Source: Pseudomonas oryzihabitans
Lineage (GTDB): Bacteria > Pseudomonadota > Gammaproteobacteria > Pseudomonadales > Pseudomonadaceae
Reading direction: 5' to 3'
Length of the DNA stretch: 64,000 nucleotides
Assembly: GCF_014522265.1 (NCBI RefSeq)
Contig: NZ_CP017024.1
Span: 3,723,501 to 3,787,500, forward strand
Part shown: piece by piece, positions 48,831-59,035 of the stretch
How the letters are laid out: every line of letters starts with the position of its first letter
Position numbering within the stretch: the stretch's first letter is position 1
Program-made: the position numbers and the translations under genes
Notes under the pieces: model-generated
Database searches by the model: none
The model's input: the letters and a program-made list of their open reading frames with translations, nothing else
Told to the model about the DNA's origin: nothing

Positions 48831-49412
48831 TCAGGGCGTGTTGCCCTTGGCCAGGGCGCCAGCGATGGCCGGTGCGTCGATGGCATTGGTCAGGACCTGG
48901 GTCCCAGAGAGGATGACGTTGCTGGTCGGGCCGCTGCCTTTGATCTCGTCGCTGGCAAGGACCTTGCCCTGGTCGTCGAGGACCTGGGTGATGACGTCAT
49001 AGTCGAAGCGGACGCGCATGTAGGCGTCGGATTTCCACTCGCGCAGTTTCAGCACCAGCAGCTTCTGGCCCTGGGGGGCACGGTCGCTGGTCTGGCTGGG
49101 CAGGGCGGTGATGGCGGCGCGGGCCAGGGCCTTTTGCACGGCGTCCTGCAGATCCGCGGAAAGGGGGCTGCCACTGTAGGTGCGAACGCTCCAGGGGTTG
49201 TAGTAGAGGCCACGGATGTTGCCGACGTAGGTGGCGTCCTTGTTCCGGGCGACTACATAGGGGCGCTCGTCGAGTACCGCGACGGCGACCGGCTTGTCGG
49301 CCTTGACGCTGAGTTGCGGGGCGGTCTGGCGGTAGTCGATTTTCTGGCCGATGGCGCAACCGGCCAGTTGCAGCGCAGCGAAGGTGATGAACAAGAGCTG
49401 AGACGGCTTCAT
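48831..49412 (-). CDS. YajG-like outer membrane lipoprotein
   Basis: A 193-residue predicted lipoprotein with signal MKPSQLLFITFAALQLAGC and lipobox LAGC. The mature part (IDYRQTAPQLSVKADKPVAV, later LDERPYVVARNKDATYVGNI) resembles YajG and related lipoproteins that contact cell-wall components. No catalytic motif is seen. It ends before a strong terminator and stands alone. Family assignment is moderate. Confidence 0.75.
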   Translation of the reverse strand: MKPSQLLFITFAALQLAGCAIGQKIDYRQTAPQLSVKADKPVAVAVLDERPYVVARNKDATYVGNIRGLYYNPWSVRTYSGSPLSADLQDAVQKALARAAITALPSQTSDRAPQGQKLLVLKLREWKSDAYMRVRFDYDVITQVLDDQGKVLASDEIKGSGPTSNVILSGTQVLTNAIDAPAIAGALAKGNTP

Positions 49413-49707
49413 GCGAAACTCCTTTTTCGAGAGGCGCGCAGTCTAAGCCATCAGGCCCGTCATGCCAAAATAATGTGACTTGATTCACGGAATGGCTGGA
49501 GCGACCGCGAGCTGGTTTCTGGGCTATGCAGCCGAGTGGATGCGCCTGGTGCGCGCAGCCGTTGAGTATCTAGGCCAGGGGGATTGCCTATTGGGCGCGG
49601 TCGCTGTCTTTCAGTGGTCGGGATTCGGGCGACCTGTCGGTGCTGCAAGGGAACGAACAGCCTTCGAGGACAAGCCAATCCTTTGGCTCTGCCCCGACCC
49701 GGGCGGG

Positions 49708-49971
49708 CTACAGCGTCTTCTTGTATTCCTTGTCCGCCTTCTTGTCTTCGCGGTGGCGTTCCTTGTCCAGGTGGGTATCGGTGCGGTCGGCTTCGTCGGC
49801 GGCATGGGCCGCGCCCTTGTCGACCTCCTTGCGGTCATGGCGGGCGTCCTTGCTCACGTCACGACCGTCCTGGCGGACGCTCTTTTCCGCTGGGCTTTCG
49901 GCCAGTGCGACACCTGTGCCGAGGACACTCAGCAGAACGGTCATGGTTGCTGCGGTAAGGCGTGATTTCAT
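49708..49971 (-). CDS. Small secreted highly charged protein, 87 residues
   Basis: A signal peptide (MKSRLTAATMTVLLSVLGTG...ALA) is followed by a mature region made almost entirely of Lys, Arg, Asp, Glu, His and Ala (KDARHDRKEVDKGAAHAADE, THLDKERHREDKKADKEYKK). It is probably periplasmic and helical or disordered. GGAG lies 10-13 bases before the ATG at 49971. It lies 112 bases downstream of folE2. It may bind metal or act as a stress chaperone, but this is speculation. Confidence 0.6.
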   Translation of the reverse strand: MKSRLTAATMTVLLSVLGTGVALAESPAEKSVRQDGRDVSKDARHDRKEVDKGAAHAADEADRTDTHLDKERHREDKKADKEYKKTL

Positions 49972-50083
49972 CGAGAAGCGCTCCTGGGTCGAGATAACGA
50001 GAGTGGTCGCCCATGGCGACTGCTTCCTTGCAGTAAAGCGGTAAAGCGGCTGTTTTGAAAGGAAGGCAGCAGAGAGGCTCTGG

Positions 50084-50989
50084 TCAAGTGGGCGAGCTGG
50101 AGGCCCAGGCGGACGCATCGTGCGGATGCAGACTCTCCAGATGGCGCACCTGGATGCTCACGTCCTGGTGGCTGTCACGCAGGGCGACCAGCAGGCGGCG
50201 GGCGGCGTCCTCGACGAACATCAGGTTGCTGCCATTGAGCGCGGCGAAGGCCTGTTCGTCGGCGCGCTTGACGGCGGTCTGCACCGGCGTGCCCAGGGCC
50301 TGTTCGCACTGGTCGATCAGGGGCAGCAGGCCGAAGTCGGCTGCATCTGCCGGCAGGCTGATCCGTACCCGGGCCAGGCTGCGCTGGCTATGCGGGGTGG
50401 CCAGGGAGGCGTGACGCCTCAGCCAGTGGGCGACGGTGGCTGGATCGAGCGGCGTGGCGGCCCCGTGTTCGGCGAGAAAGGCTCGTTCGATCAGTTGCCG
50501 GGACAGGGCGGCGGAGCAGGGGCAGGTGGAGGCGTAGAGGATCTCGACGCGGACACTGAGCTGGAAAACACCGGCCACCCAGCTCGCTTCCATACGCACG
50601 GGATAGCGTTTCCAGCCGCTCAGCCCGGTGGTCATCAGCGCAGGACGGCGAATCAGCAGGGCGAAGTCCAGCCGCAGGCGGGCGGCGCGGGAGTCGCAGC
50701 TGCGATGGCTGGCGACGATGTCGCTCAGCAGCAGACGCAGGCGCTCGGGCGTCAGGAGGGCTTCTCCGCTCAGGCGATCCAGCAGTTGATAGAGCCTGGA
50801 CATATGGATGCCCTTGGCGGTGGCCGTGGGCAGGTCGACCTGGACGTCGGCGCTGGCGGGCAGCAGGCGGCCGAGTTCGTCCTTGCCGAGGCGGATCGGC
50901 AGGTCGATACCCTGCATGCCAACCCAGTCGAGAGCGGCGGGCAGGGTGGCGGTCTCGCTGAGGGAGACGTCGGGCAGAATGGCATTCAT
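50084..50989 (-). CDS. folE2: GTP cyclohydrolase FolE2 (zinc-independent type IB)
   Basis: FolE2 makes dihydroneopterin triphosphate for folate and queuosine synthesis and replaces zinc-dependent FolE when zinc is scarce. The 301-residue protein contains the family motif STCPCSAALSRQLIE with the metal-binding cysteine and the N-terminal AILPDVSLSETATLPAALDW. It starts 14 bases after the COG0523 gene stop; both follow a Zur-like site. The ATG at 50989 was chosen as it begins the homologous region. Confidence 0.93.
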   Translation of the reverse strand: MNAILPDVSLSETATLPAALDWVGMQGIDLPIRLGKDELGRLLPASADVQVDLPTATAKGIHMSRLYQLLDRLSGEALLTPERLRLLLSDIVASHRSCDSRAARLRLDFALLIRRPALMTTGLSGWKRYPVRMEASWVAGVFQLSVRVEILYASTCPCSAALSRQLIERAFLAEHGAATPLDPATVAHWLRRHASLATPHSQRSLARVRISLPADAADFGLLPLIDQCEQALGTPVQTAVKRADEQAFAALNGSNLMFVEDAARRLLVALRDSHQDVSIQVRHLESLHPHDASAWASSSPT

Positions 50990-51003
50990 GGGCAGGGCTC
51001 GAT

Positions 51004-52231
<1,228 letters not shown>

Positions 52232-52301
52232 GGTCGTCACGGCTAAGGGAGGTCGCAGGGCGGGGCATCCCTGGACCAGGATGATTGGATCTTTTACACA
52301 C

Positions 52302-52314
52302 GTTATAACATAAC
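52302..52314 (-). promoter_or_regulatory. Zur-like operator upstream of the COG0523-folE2 unit
   Basis: GTTATAACATAAC is an inverted repeat (GTTAT-N3-ATAAC) matching the core of the gammaproteobacterial Zur box, GTTATA-TATAAC. It lies about 71 bases upstream of the ATG. The context (COG0523 and FolE2, both known Zur targets in Pseudomonas) supports zinc control. Confidence 0.7.
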
Positions 52315-52432
52315 ATTATTGGTGGGTTTAGGACAGCGGGTGTCTTGCCCGGCGTCCTCTGCAGCTAGCGGGCAAGGTGGTTCAAGCGGCCCGCCATGAA
52401 TCCAGGAGGGCTGCCCTGAGCGACAGCGCTAC

Positions 52433-53167
52433 CTAGACGTGCTGACCGCCATTGATATGGATCTCGGCGCCGTTGATGTAGCAGGAGCGTTCGCTGCAGA
52501 GAAAATAGATGGTCTCGGCCACTTCGTCGGGGGTGCCCAGGCGCTTGAGCGGGACCTCGGCTTCCACCAGACCGTCGGTACCGGGCGAGAGGATGGAGGT
52601 GGCGATCTCGCCCGGTGCTATGGCGTTGGCGCGGATGCCACGGGGGCCGAACTCATGGGCCAGTTCGCGGGTGAGGGCGGCCAGGCCCGCCTTGGAGGCG
52701 GCATAGGCGACGCCGGCGAAGGGATGCACCCGGGAGCCGGCGATGGAGGTGACGTTGACGATGCTGCCTTGCGCCGCTTCCAGCTCGGGTAGCAGGGCGC
52801 GGGCCAGCAGGGCGGTGGAGACCAGGTTGACGTTGAGCACCTGGGTCCAGGTTTCGGCATCCGAGGCCAGCACGCCGAGGCGGCTGCCGTCAGTTCCCTT
52901 GGGCGAGATCCCCGCGTTGTTGACCAGCGCGTGCAGCTTGCCGCTCGGCAGGCGCTCGCGGACGGTGGCGACCAGGCGATCGATCTGGGAGAGGTCGGCG
53001 AGATCGGCCTGGATGTGTGCGTCGCGGGCTTCCGGCCAGGCGCATTCCTCGGAGAACGGCTGGCGGGAGACGGTGAGCAGACGCCAGCCCAGGTTGCGGA
53101 ACAGTTTGACGGTGGCGTGACCGATCCCGCGACTGGCGCCGGTGAGCAGCATGGTGCGCTGGGTCAT
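52433..53167 (-). CDS. Short-chain dehydrogenase/reductase
   Basis: A 244-residue classical SDR. The cofactor motif is LLTGASRGIGHATVKLF near the N-terminus, NNAG is present at about residue 87, and the catalytic tetrad includes S in VTSIAGSR and the YxxxK pair in VAYAASKAG. The C-terminus (INGAEIHINGGQHV) is typical of the FabG-like group. Arginine in the Rossmann region suggests NADP preference. The substrate is unknown. It may belong to the adjacent catabolic island or stand alone. Confidence 0.9.
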   Translation of the reverse strand: MTQRTMLLTGASRGIGHATVKLFRNLGWRLLTVSRQPFSEECAWPEARDAHIQADLADLSQIDRLVATVRERLPSGKLHALVNNAGISPKGTDGSRLGVLASDAETWTQVLNVNLVSTALLARALLPELEAAQGSIVNVTSIAGSRVHPFAGVAYAASKAGLAALTRELAHEFGPRGIRANAIAPGEIATSILSPGTDGLVEAEVPLKRLGTPDEVAETIYFLCSERSCYINGAEIHINGGQHV

Positions 53168-53314
53168 GGGCGACCCCGGCAGGCAGCGGGGCGGGCGAGG
53201 GGCGACAGGACGGCCATGGTAGGTGACTCCGGTGTCTGGCAGGCCGGTTCACTATGCCCAAGCGGGGTGAGTGGGGCAATCGATGGGCGTTGCAGGTCAG
53301 CCTGAGTTGGAGGC

Positions 53315-54268
53315 TCAGCCGTCGTCGTGCTTCAGCCGCCCATGCTCGCTGCGCACCGCCACCATGAAGGTCTGCATGGCCGAGGACTGCACCCGGTGCC
53401 GGCGACGGATCAATCCATAGGGCGGCAGCCGCGGCTCGAAGGCGATGGGCAGCACCGCCAGCAGGTGACGACCGGGGTAGTCGTTGACTACCGACAGCGG
53501 CGTCACGCCGAGCATGTCGGTCTGCTGCACCAGCGCCAGCAGGGTCATGATGGAGGTGGTCTCGACGATGCTGCCGGGGATATCGACGCGGGCATCGTGG
53601 AAGGCCTGGTTGATGATCGCCCTCATCGGGCTGGGGTGCTGCTGCAGCACCCAGGTGTGTTCCTGCAATTCGCCCCAGGTGAGGTGGGTGGCCTGGGCCA
53701 GGGGATTCTGGGCGCCGGCGATCACGCAGAGCACCTCTTCGCCGAGGCTGTCGAACAGCAGTTCCTCGGCGCGGGCGCCGGTGGGGATGCGCCCCAGGAC
53801 CACGTCCAGCTGGTCCTGCAGCAGCGCCTGGACCAGCACGTCGCTGGTATCCACCTGGATCGACATGGACAGGCGCGGATGACTCTGCTTGAGCGTGGCG
53901 ATGGTACGGGTCAGCAGCCCCGATGCCAGCGCCGGGATGGCGCCTACCGCGACCCGGCCGAGATTGCCCGATTCCAGCGCGACCAGCTCCTCGCGCATGC
54001 CCGAGAGTTCGGCGAAGACCATCCGCGCGTAGTAGATCACCGTCTCGCCAAAGGCCGTGGCGCGCATGCCCCGCGGCAGTCGCTCGAACAGCCCCACGCC
54101 CAGCAGGCTCTCGATCTCGTGGAGCATCTTGGTGGCGGCCGGCTGGGTCATGCCGATGTCGTCGGCGGCGCGGCGCAGCGAGCCGAATTCCGCCAGCGCC
54201 AGCACCAGGCGCAACTGGCGCAGGCGCAGACGGCTGTGGATGGTATGGGCATCGGGAATACGCGTCAT
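53315..54268 (-). CDS. LysR-family regulator of the adjacent tripartite transporter (GbpR-like)
   Basis: A 317-residue LysR-type regulator. The winged helix (AADDIGMTQPAATKMLHEIE) and the effector domain (IPALASGLLTRTIATLKQSH, later ASLLALVQQTDMLGVTPL-like) resemble GbpR-type sugar and galactose-binding-protein regulators. The ATG at 54268 gives the usual N-terminus; a longer frame upstream is not homologous. It lies directly downstream of tctA on the same strand and probably controls both divergent operons. The effector may be the imported acid or a breakdown product (inference). Confidence 0.9.
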   Translation of the reverse strand: MTRIPDAHTIHSRLRLRQLRLVLALAEFGSLRRAADDIGMTQPAATKMLHEIESLLGVGLFERLPRGMRATAFGETVIYYARMVFAELSGMREELVALESGNLGRVAVGAIPALASGLLTRTIATLKQSHPRLSMSIQVDTSDVLVQALLQDQLDVVLGRIPTGARAEELLFDSLGEEVLCVIAGAQNPLAQATHLTWGELQEHTWVLQQHPSPMRAIINQAFHDARVDIPGSIVETTSIMTLLALVQQTDMLGVTPLSVVNDYPGRHLLAVLPIAFEPRLPPYGLIRRRHRVQSSAMQTFMVAVRSEHGRLKHDDG

Positions 54269-54360
54269 GCTGGCGGACCTGGGTACCGGGAAGCCGGCTA
54301 GGGTAGCGCAAGCGTCCAGGCCTGGCGTCGGTGGGGTGCGTCCGTGCCAGGCCGGGGCAT

Positions 54361-55881
54361 TCACAACGGCCGTACCTTGACCCGCGGCTGGCCCGGGCGC
54401 AGCGCCTGCAGTCCCCGCGCCAGCAACGGCCAGCAGAGCATCAGCAGCGCCGCGGTGGTCAGACTGCCCACCAGCGGGTTGGACCAGAAGATGCCCAGCT
54501 GGCCGTCGGAGAACAGCATCGACTGGCGGAAGGCGTCCTCGGCCTTGTCACCCAGCACCGCCGCCAGCACCAGCGGGGCGATGGGATAGCCGAGCTTCTT
54601 GAAGGCATAGCCGAGGATGCCGAAGCCGAGCATCAGCCAGACGTCGAACAGACTGTTGTGCACCGAGTAGGCGCCGATCACGCAGACGGTGAAGATGATC
54701 GGCGCGATGATGCAGAAGGGGATCCGCAGAATGGCGGCGAACAGCGGCACCGTCGCCAGCACCACGATCAGGCTGACCACGTTGCCCAGGTACATGCTGG
54801 CGATCAGGCTCCAGACGAAATCGTGCTGTTCGGTGAACAGGGTCGGCCCCGGATGCAGGCCCCAGATCATCAGGCCGCCGAGCATCACCGCAGCGGTGGC
54901 GGAGCCGGGGATGCCCAGCGTCAGCATCGGCAGCAGGGCGCTGGTGCCGGCGCTGTGGTCCGCGGTCTCCGGGGCGATCACCCCTTCCAGTTCGCCCTTG
55001 CCGAAGCCGTCGCGGTTCTTCGAAAAGCGTCGCGCCAGGCTGTAGCTCATGAAGGAGGCGGCGGTAGGGCCACCGGGCGTCACACCCATCCAGCAGCCGA
55101 CCAGGGCGCTGCGCAGCCAGGTCAGCCAGTAGCGCGGCAGCTGTTTCCAGGTGCCGAGCACGGTGCGCAGGGTGATGCGCGCCTGCTCGCCACGAAAGAC
55201 CAGGCCTTCCTCCACGGTGCAGAGAATCTCGCCGATGCCGAACAGGCCGATTACCGCCACCTCGAAGCTGATGCCCGACAGCAGTGCCGGCTGGTCGAAG
55301 GTCAGGCGCAGATTGCCCGACACCGTATCCATGCCCACCGCCGCCATGGCGAAGCCGATCATCATGGCTGCCACCGTCTTCAATGGCGGATTCTTGCTCA
55401 TGCCGATGAAGGTGCAGAAGGCCAGCAGGTAGACGGCGAAGAATTCCGGCGAGCTGAATTCCATGGCGAAGGCGGCGATACGGCTGGAGAGGAAGGTCAG
55501 CAGCATCACCCCGACCAGGGCGCCCAGCAGCGCCGAGGTGAAGGCCGCGGTCAGGGCCTCGCCCGCGCGGCCCTGGCGGGCCAGCGGATAGCCGTCGAAG
55601 GTGGTGGCCACCGACGAGGGTTCCCCCGGGATGTTGAACAGGATCGAGGTGATGGAGCCGCCGAACAGCGCACCCCAGTACATGCAGGAGAGCAGGATGA
55701 TGGCCGAGGTCGGGCTCATGGTGAAGGTCAGCGGCAGCAGCAGGGCGACGCCATTGGGCGCGCCCAGGCCGGGCAGCACTCCGACCAGGATGCCGAGCAG
55801 CACGCCGATCACCATCAGCGCGATGTGATGGAAGGACAGGATCAGGCCCATCCCGTGCATCAGGGAATCGAATTCGCTCAT
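54361..55881 (-). CDS. Tripartite tricarboxylate transporter large permease (TctA family)
   Basis: A 506-residue membrane subunit with about 12 helices. The TctA signature is GVLPGLGAPNGVALLLPLTF near residues 37-56, followed by SCMYWGALFGGSITSILFNI. It pairs with TctB and the periplasmic TctC to import an organic acid at low concentration with Na+ or H+. AGGAG precedes the ATG, which overlaps the tctB stop by four bases. Confidence 0.93.
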   Translation of the reverse strand: MSEFDSLMHGMGLILSFHHIALMVIGVLLGILVGVLPGLGAPNGVALLLPLTFTMSPTSAIILLSCMYWGALFGGSITSILFNIPGEPSSVATTFDGYPLARQGRAGEALTAAFTSALLGALVGVMLLTFLSSRIAAFAMEFSSPEFFAVYLLAFCTFIGMSKNPPLKTVAAMMIGFAMAAVGMDTVSGNLRLTFDQPALLSGISFEVAVIGLFGIGEILCTVEEGLVFRGEQARITLRTVLGTWKQLPRYWLTWLRSALVGCWMGVTPGGPTAASFMSYSLARRFSKNRDGFGKGELEGVIAPETADHSAGTSALLPMLTLGIPGSATAAVMLGGLMIWGLHPGPTLFTEQHDFVWSLIASMYLGNVVSLIVVLATVPLFAAILRIPFCIIAPIIFTVCVIGAYSVHNSLFDVWLMLGFGILGYAFKKLGYPIAPLVLAAVLGDKAEDAFRQSMLFSDGQLGIFWSNPLVGSLTTAALLMLCWPLLARGLQALRPGQPRVKVRPL

Positions 55882-56396
55882 GACAGGCTCCTCAGCAGGC
55901 GGGCGAGGTCGGCCAGGGGCCCGGCATCCAGCGGCACCTTGAACCAGAGGGCGAAGATCAGATAGCTGGCGAGGCTCACGCCGCCGGCGATGGCGAGGAT
56001 CTGCCAGACGCCGTAACGCCTTTGCCGCTGGCGATCCCGCGCCATGAACCAGGCGATGAACAGGAAGGCCGTCAGATAGAGGCCCAGCAGGGGCAGGGCG
56101 ACGACGAAGGCCAGCATCGGCAGAAACACCCGCAGCACCTGGCCGAAGGCGGCGCGCTCGACGAAGCCGGTGCGCAACGCCTGCCAGCGCCACAGGGTCT
56201 GCAGCGCCGTGGCCAGGCTGGCCAGGCTCAGCAGCAGGCCGATGTAGAAGGGGAAGTAGCCCGGCTCGGGGCCGGCATCGCCCCAGCCGATACCCTGTTC
56301 CAGACTGCCAATCATCACGATGCCACCGAGTCCGGCGGTAAAGGCCGCCAGGCCCAGCTCCACCCAGCGGGTGGTGATCAGGGAATCTCCGGCCAT
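55878..56396 (-). CDS. Tripartite tricarboxylate transporter small permease (TctB family)
   Basis: A 172-residue membrane protein with four hydrophobic segments. Its N-terminus contains ELGLAAFTAGLGGIVMIGSL and GDAGPEPGYFPFYIGLLLSL, both typical of TctB. The ATG at 56396 gives the family's usual length and lies 28 bases after the tctC stop. It is overlapped by tctA. Confidence 0.9.
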   Translation of the reverse strand: MAGDSLITTRWVELGLAAFTAGLGGIVMIGSLEQGIGWGDAGPEPGYFPFYIGLLLSLASLATALQTLWRWQALRTGFVERAAFGQVLRVFLPMLAFVVALPLLGLYLTAFLFIAWFMARDRQRQRRYGVWQILAIAGGVSLASYLIFALWFKVPLDAGPLADLARLLRSLS

Positions 56397-56424
56397 GGCC
56401 GTCTCTCCTGTGTCGATGCGCCAA

Positions 56425-57423
56425 TCAGCGCTTGAGCCAGCCCGCGGCCTCGAACACCGGGGTGACCCGGGCGCTGTCCTGGGCGATGTAGTCCTGCAGC
56501 GCCTGGCCTTCGAGGAAGGTCGGCACCAGGGCATTGCGCTCGATGTAGGCCTTGAACTCCGGTGTCTGGCTGACCTTGCGCAAGAGCTCCACATAGAAGG
56601 CGCGCTGTTCGTCGCTGACGCCGCCGGGCAGCAGCACGGTACGCGGGAAGCGGTATTGATCGATGCCCAGGCCCTGCTCCTTGCAGGTGGGCACGTCGGA
56701 CCAGGCCTGGGTCTCGGTGACCTTGGCGGTATAGGCCATGCGCGTCTGGCTGAACACGCAGAGCGGCACCACCTGCCCACCACGCCACTGGCTCAGGCTC
56801 TCGCTGGGATTGTTGACGTTGGAGGTGATGTGCTTGCCGGCCAGCTGGGTCGCCGCCTCGCTGCCGCTCTTGAAGGGGATGTAGGTGAGCTTGGTACCTT
56901 CGGTGCGATTGAGCAGCAGGGTCAGCGTCTGATCGACGTCCTTGGACTGGCTGCCCCCCATGCGCTTGCCGGCGGGATCCTGCTTGATGGCTTCGATGTA
57001 GCCACGGGCGTCTTTCCAGGGCGCGTCGGCGTAGCTCCAGAGAATGAAATCGTCTTCGGCGATGGCCGCCACCGGGGTGAGGTCGGCGAGCTGGTAGCCG
57101 AGCTTGGCGGTCAGCGGCAGCAGATAGACGTTGTTGGTGGCGATGACCAGTTTGTCCGCCTCGCCCTTGGCCAGCTTCATCTCCAGGAAGGCCTCGGCGC
57201 CATTGCCGCCGCCCTTGTTCATCACCACGGTGCTGGCGTCGAGCAGCTTGTGCTGGGTGATGATCGACTGAATCAGCCGACCGAGCTGGTCGGTGCCGCC
57301 ACCGGGGCCGCCGGCGACGACGATTTCCACCTTGCCCTCGGGCTGCCAGGCGGCTTGGGCCACGGGAGACACCGCAGCGGCCAGGCACAGGGGGAGGGCG
57401 GCGAGCAGAGAGATGCTGCGCAT
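56425..57423 (-). CDS. Tripartite tricarboxylate transporter substrate-binding protein (TctC family)
   Basis: A 332-residue periplasmic binding protein. Signal peptide MRSISLLAALPLCLAAAVSP...AQA; the mature domain begins WQPEGKVEIVVAGGPGGGTD with the conserved glycine loop. The later segments VMNKGGGNGAEAF and YIPFKSGSEAATQLAG are typical. It is first in the operon tctC-tctB-tctA, as usual. Ligand is unknown; TctC-type proteins bind citrate, aromatic acids or sugar acids. Confidence 0.93.
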   Translation of the reverse strand: MRSISLLAALPLCLAAAVSPVAQAAWQPEGKVEIVVAGGPGGGTDQLGRLIQSIITQHKLLDASTVVMNKGGGNGAEAFLEMKLAKGEADKLVIATNNVYLLPLTAKLGYQLADLTPVAAIAEDDFILWSYADAPWKDARGYIEAIKQDPAGKRMGGSQSKDVDQTLTLLLNRTEGTKLTYIPFKSGSEAATQLAGKHITSNVNNPSESLSQWRGGQVVPLCVFSQTRMAYTAKVTETQAWSDVPTCKEQGLGIDQYRFPRTVLLPGGVSDEQRAFYVELLRKVSQTPEFKAYIERNALVPTFLEGQALQDYIAQDSARVTPVFEAAGWLKR

Positions 57424-57512
57424 GGGACTACCTCTTTCTTGTCGTTGTTTTGGGTGGGCCGAGTGTGCGCAGTCCTGGGCAAGCCTGACCACTCAAAATA
57501 AGGCATGCACCG

Positions 57513-57609
57513 ATAGCCTGAGGTTATGTCTCCGATGACTCCTTGTCCCGGGCCGCATGGCACAAGGGCTACAGCGAGTAGACACGGTCGACCTATATCC
57601 TGGGGCTAT
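57513..57609. promoter_or_regulatory. Two matching palindromic operators in the divergent control region
   Basis: ATAGCCTGAGGTTAT (57513-57527) and ATATCCTGGGGCTAT (57595-57609) share the pattern ATA-N-CCTG-R-GG-Y-TAT. Each is an imperfect palindrome of the T-N11-A type bound by LysR regulators. Their start positions differ by 82 bases, about eight helical turns. They lie in the 292-base gap between tctC and the MFS gene. A lone half site GGTTAT occurs at 57636-57641. No gene lies in this gap. Confidence 0.65.
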
Positions 57610-57715
57610 ACACCTATGCGTAGATTTGATTAGACGGTTATCGATCTGGGTCCGATAGTCGATCTCGCCAGCCGGCAGCTGAACACCCATAACAAGAATC
57701 CCAGGGGTCCACGCC

Positions 57716-59035
57716 ATGCTCTCGACGTCCCGCTCATCACGCCTTGCCGATGCCGCCGTGCCGACGGCGCTGCAGGCTTCCCGCGTCCGCTGGCGCATCT
57801 TCGCCATCATCTTCGGCCTGACCGTCATCAACCTGGTGGACCGCGTGTCGCTGTCCATCGCCATGCCCACCATCGCCCGCGAATTCCAGCTGACGCCGGC
57901 CATGCAGGGCCTGATTCTCAGCAGCTTCTTCTGGGCCTATGCGCTGCTGCAGATTCCCGGTGGCTGGCTGATCGACCGCTATGGCCCGCGCCGGGTGATC
58001 GGCTGGTCCACCGGCCTCTGGGGCGTCTTCCAGACCCTCGCCGCCTTCGCCACCGGCGGGCTGTCGCTGATCTTCGCCCGGGTCGCCCTGGGCGCCGCCG
58101 AGGCGCCGCTGTTTCCGGCGGGTGGCAAGCTCAACTCCCTCTGGCTGGCCTCCAGCGAACGTGGGCGTGGCGCGGTACTGATGGATTGCGGCGGACCGCT
58201 GGGCGTCGCCCTGGGCGGTCTGCTCATCGCCTACCTGATCGCCGTCTTCGGCTCCTGGCGCACCGCCTTCTTCGTCGCCGGTATCGCCACACTAGCCATG
58301 GCCTGGCTTGCCTGGCGCTACCTGAGGGACGACCCGGCCGCCCACCCCGGAGTCAATGCCGCCGAGCTGGCGCGCATCAACGAAGGTCGCACCACCTCGA
58401 TGGCCCAGGCCGCCAAGGCTGGCGCCCGGGGCCTGGGCATCGCCCGCCGCTCCCTGGCCGGCATCCTCATCGGTCGCGCCAGCTGGGCCATGGTGTTCTT
58501 CGGCCTGCTGACCTGGGGCCCCAGCTATCTGGCCCAGGCCCGTGGCTTCGACATCAAGGGCATAGGCGCCGCCACCTTCGTCATCTTTCTCTGCGGGGCG
58601 GCCGGCTCCCTGGTCGGTGGCTTCCTCTGCGACCTGCTGGTGCGCAAGGGCGTGCGCCGTGGCCTCGCCGCCAAGGGGCTGCTGTCCTGCTCCGGCCTGG
58701 TGGCGCTGGCAGCCTTCCTGCTGCTGCCGCGGCTGACCGATCCCTATGCCGCCGTGGCGCTGCTGTCGCTCACCGCCTTCTTCCTCATGTGGGGCAGCCT
58801 CTACTGGAGCTTTCCGGCACTGCTGGCCGCGCCGGCACGGGTCGGCCTGATCGGTGGGGTGATGAATCTGGCCGGCAGCCTGGGTGGCATCGCCGTGCCC
58901 ATCCTGGTCGGCCTGCTGCTGCAGCACCTGGGTGGCTACCCGGCGGTGCTGGGCTTCTTCGCCCTCTGCTCCGGCCTGTTCATCCTCGGCACCCTGCTGA
59001 TCGCCCTGGACACCCAGGAGCTGGCCCATGACTGA
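57716..59035 (+). CDS. MFS transporter, anion:cation symporter type
   Basis: A 439-residue 12-helix carrier. The segment VINLVDRVSLSIAMPTIARE in helix 1 and the motif WLIDRYGPRRVIGWSTGLWG after helix 2 are typical of the ACS branch, which moves hexuronates, galactonate, glucarate and similar acids. AGGGG lies before the ATG. Its stop overlaps the amidohydrolase start by eight bases. It duplicates the role of the divergent TctABC, perhaps for a related substrate. Confidence 0.9.
   Translation: MLSTSRSSRLADAAVPTALQASRVRWRIFAIIFGLTVINLVDRVSLSIAMPTIAREFQLTPAMQGLILSSFFWAYALLQIPGGWLIDRYGPRRVIGWSTGLWGVFQTLAAFATGGLSLIFARVALGAAEAPLFPAGGKLNSLWLASSERGRGAVLMDCGGPLGVALGGLLIAYLIAVFGSWRTAFFVAGIATLAMAWLAWRYLRDDPAAHPGVNAAELARINEGRTTSMAQAAKAGARGLGIARRSLAGILIGRASWAMVFFGLLTWGPSYLAQARGFDIKGIGAATFVIFLCGAAGSLVGGFLCDLLVRKGVRRGLAAKGLLSCSGLVALAAFLLLPRLTDPYAAVALLSLTAFFLMWGSLYWSFPALLAAPARVGLIGGVMNLAGSLGGIAVPILVGLLLQHLGGYPAVLGFFALCSGLFILGTLLIALDTQELAHD

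Noticed and set aside
49480..49965. 161-residue hydrophobic frame antisense to the small charged protein
   Set aside because: Hydrophobicity arises from reading charged codons in reverse; the minus-strand frame has a signal peptide and ribosome site.
54331..55965. 544-residue plus-strand frame over tctA
   Set aside because: Gln, His and Arg rich, with no motif; tctA and its overlap with tctB explain the region.
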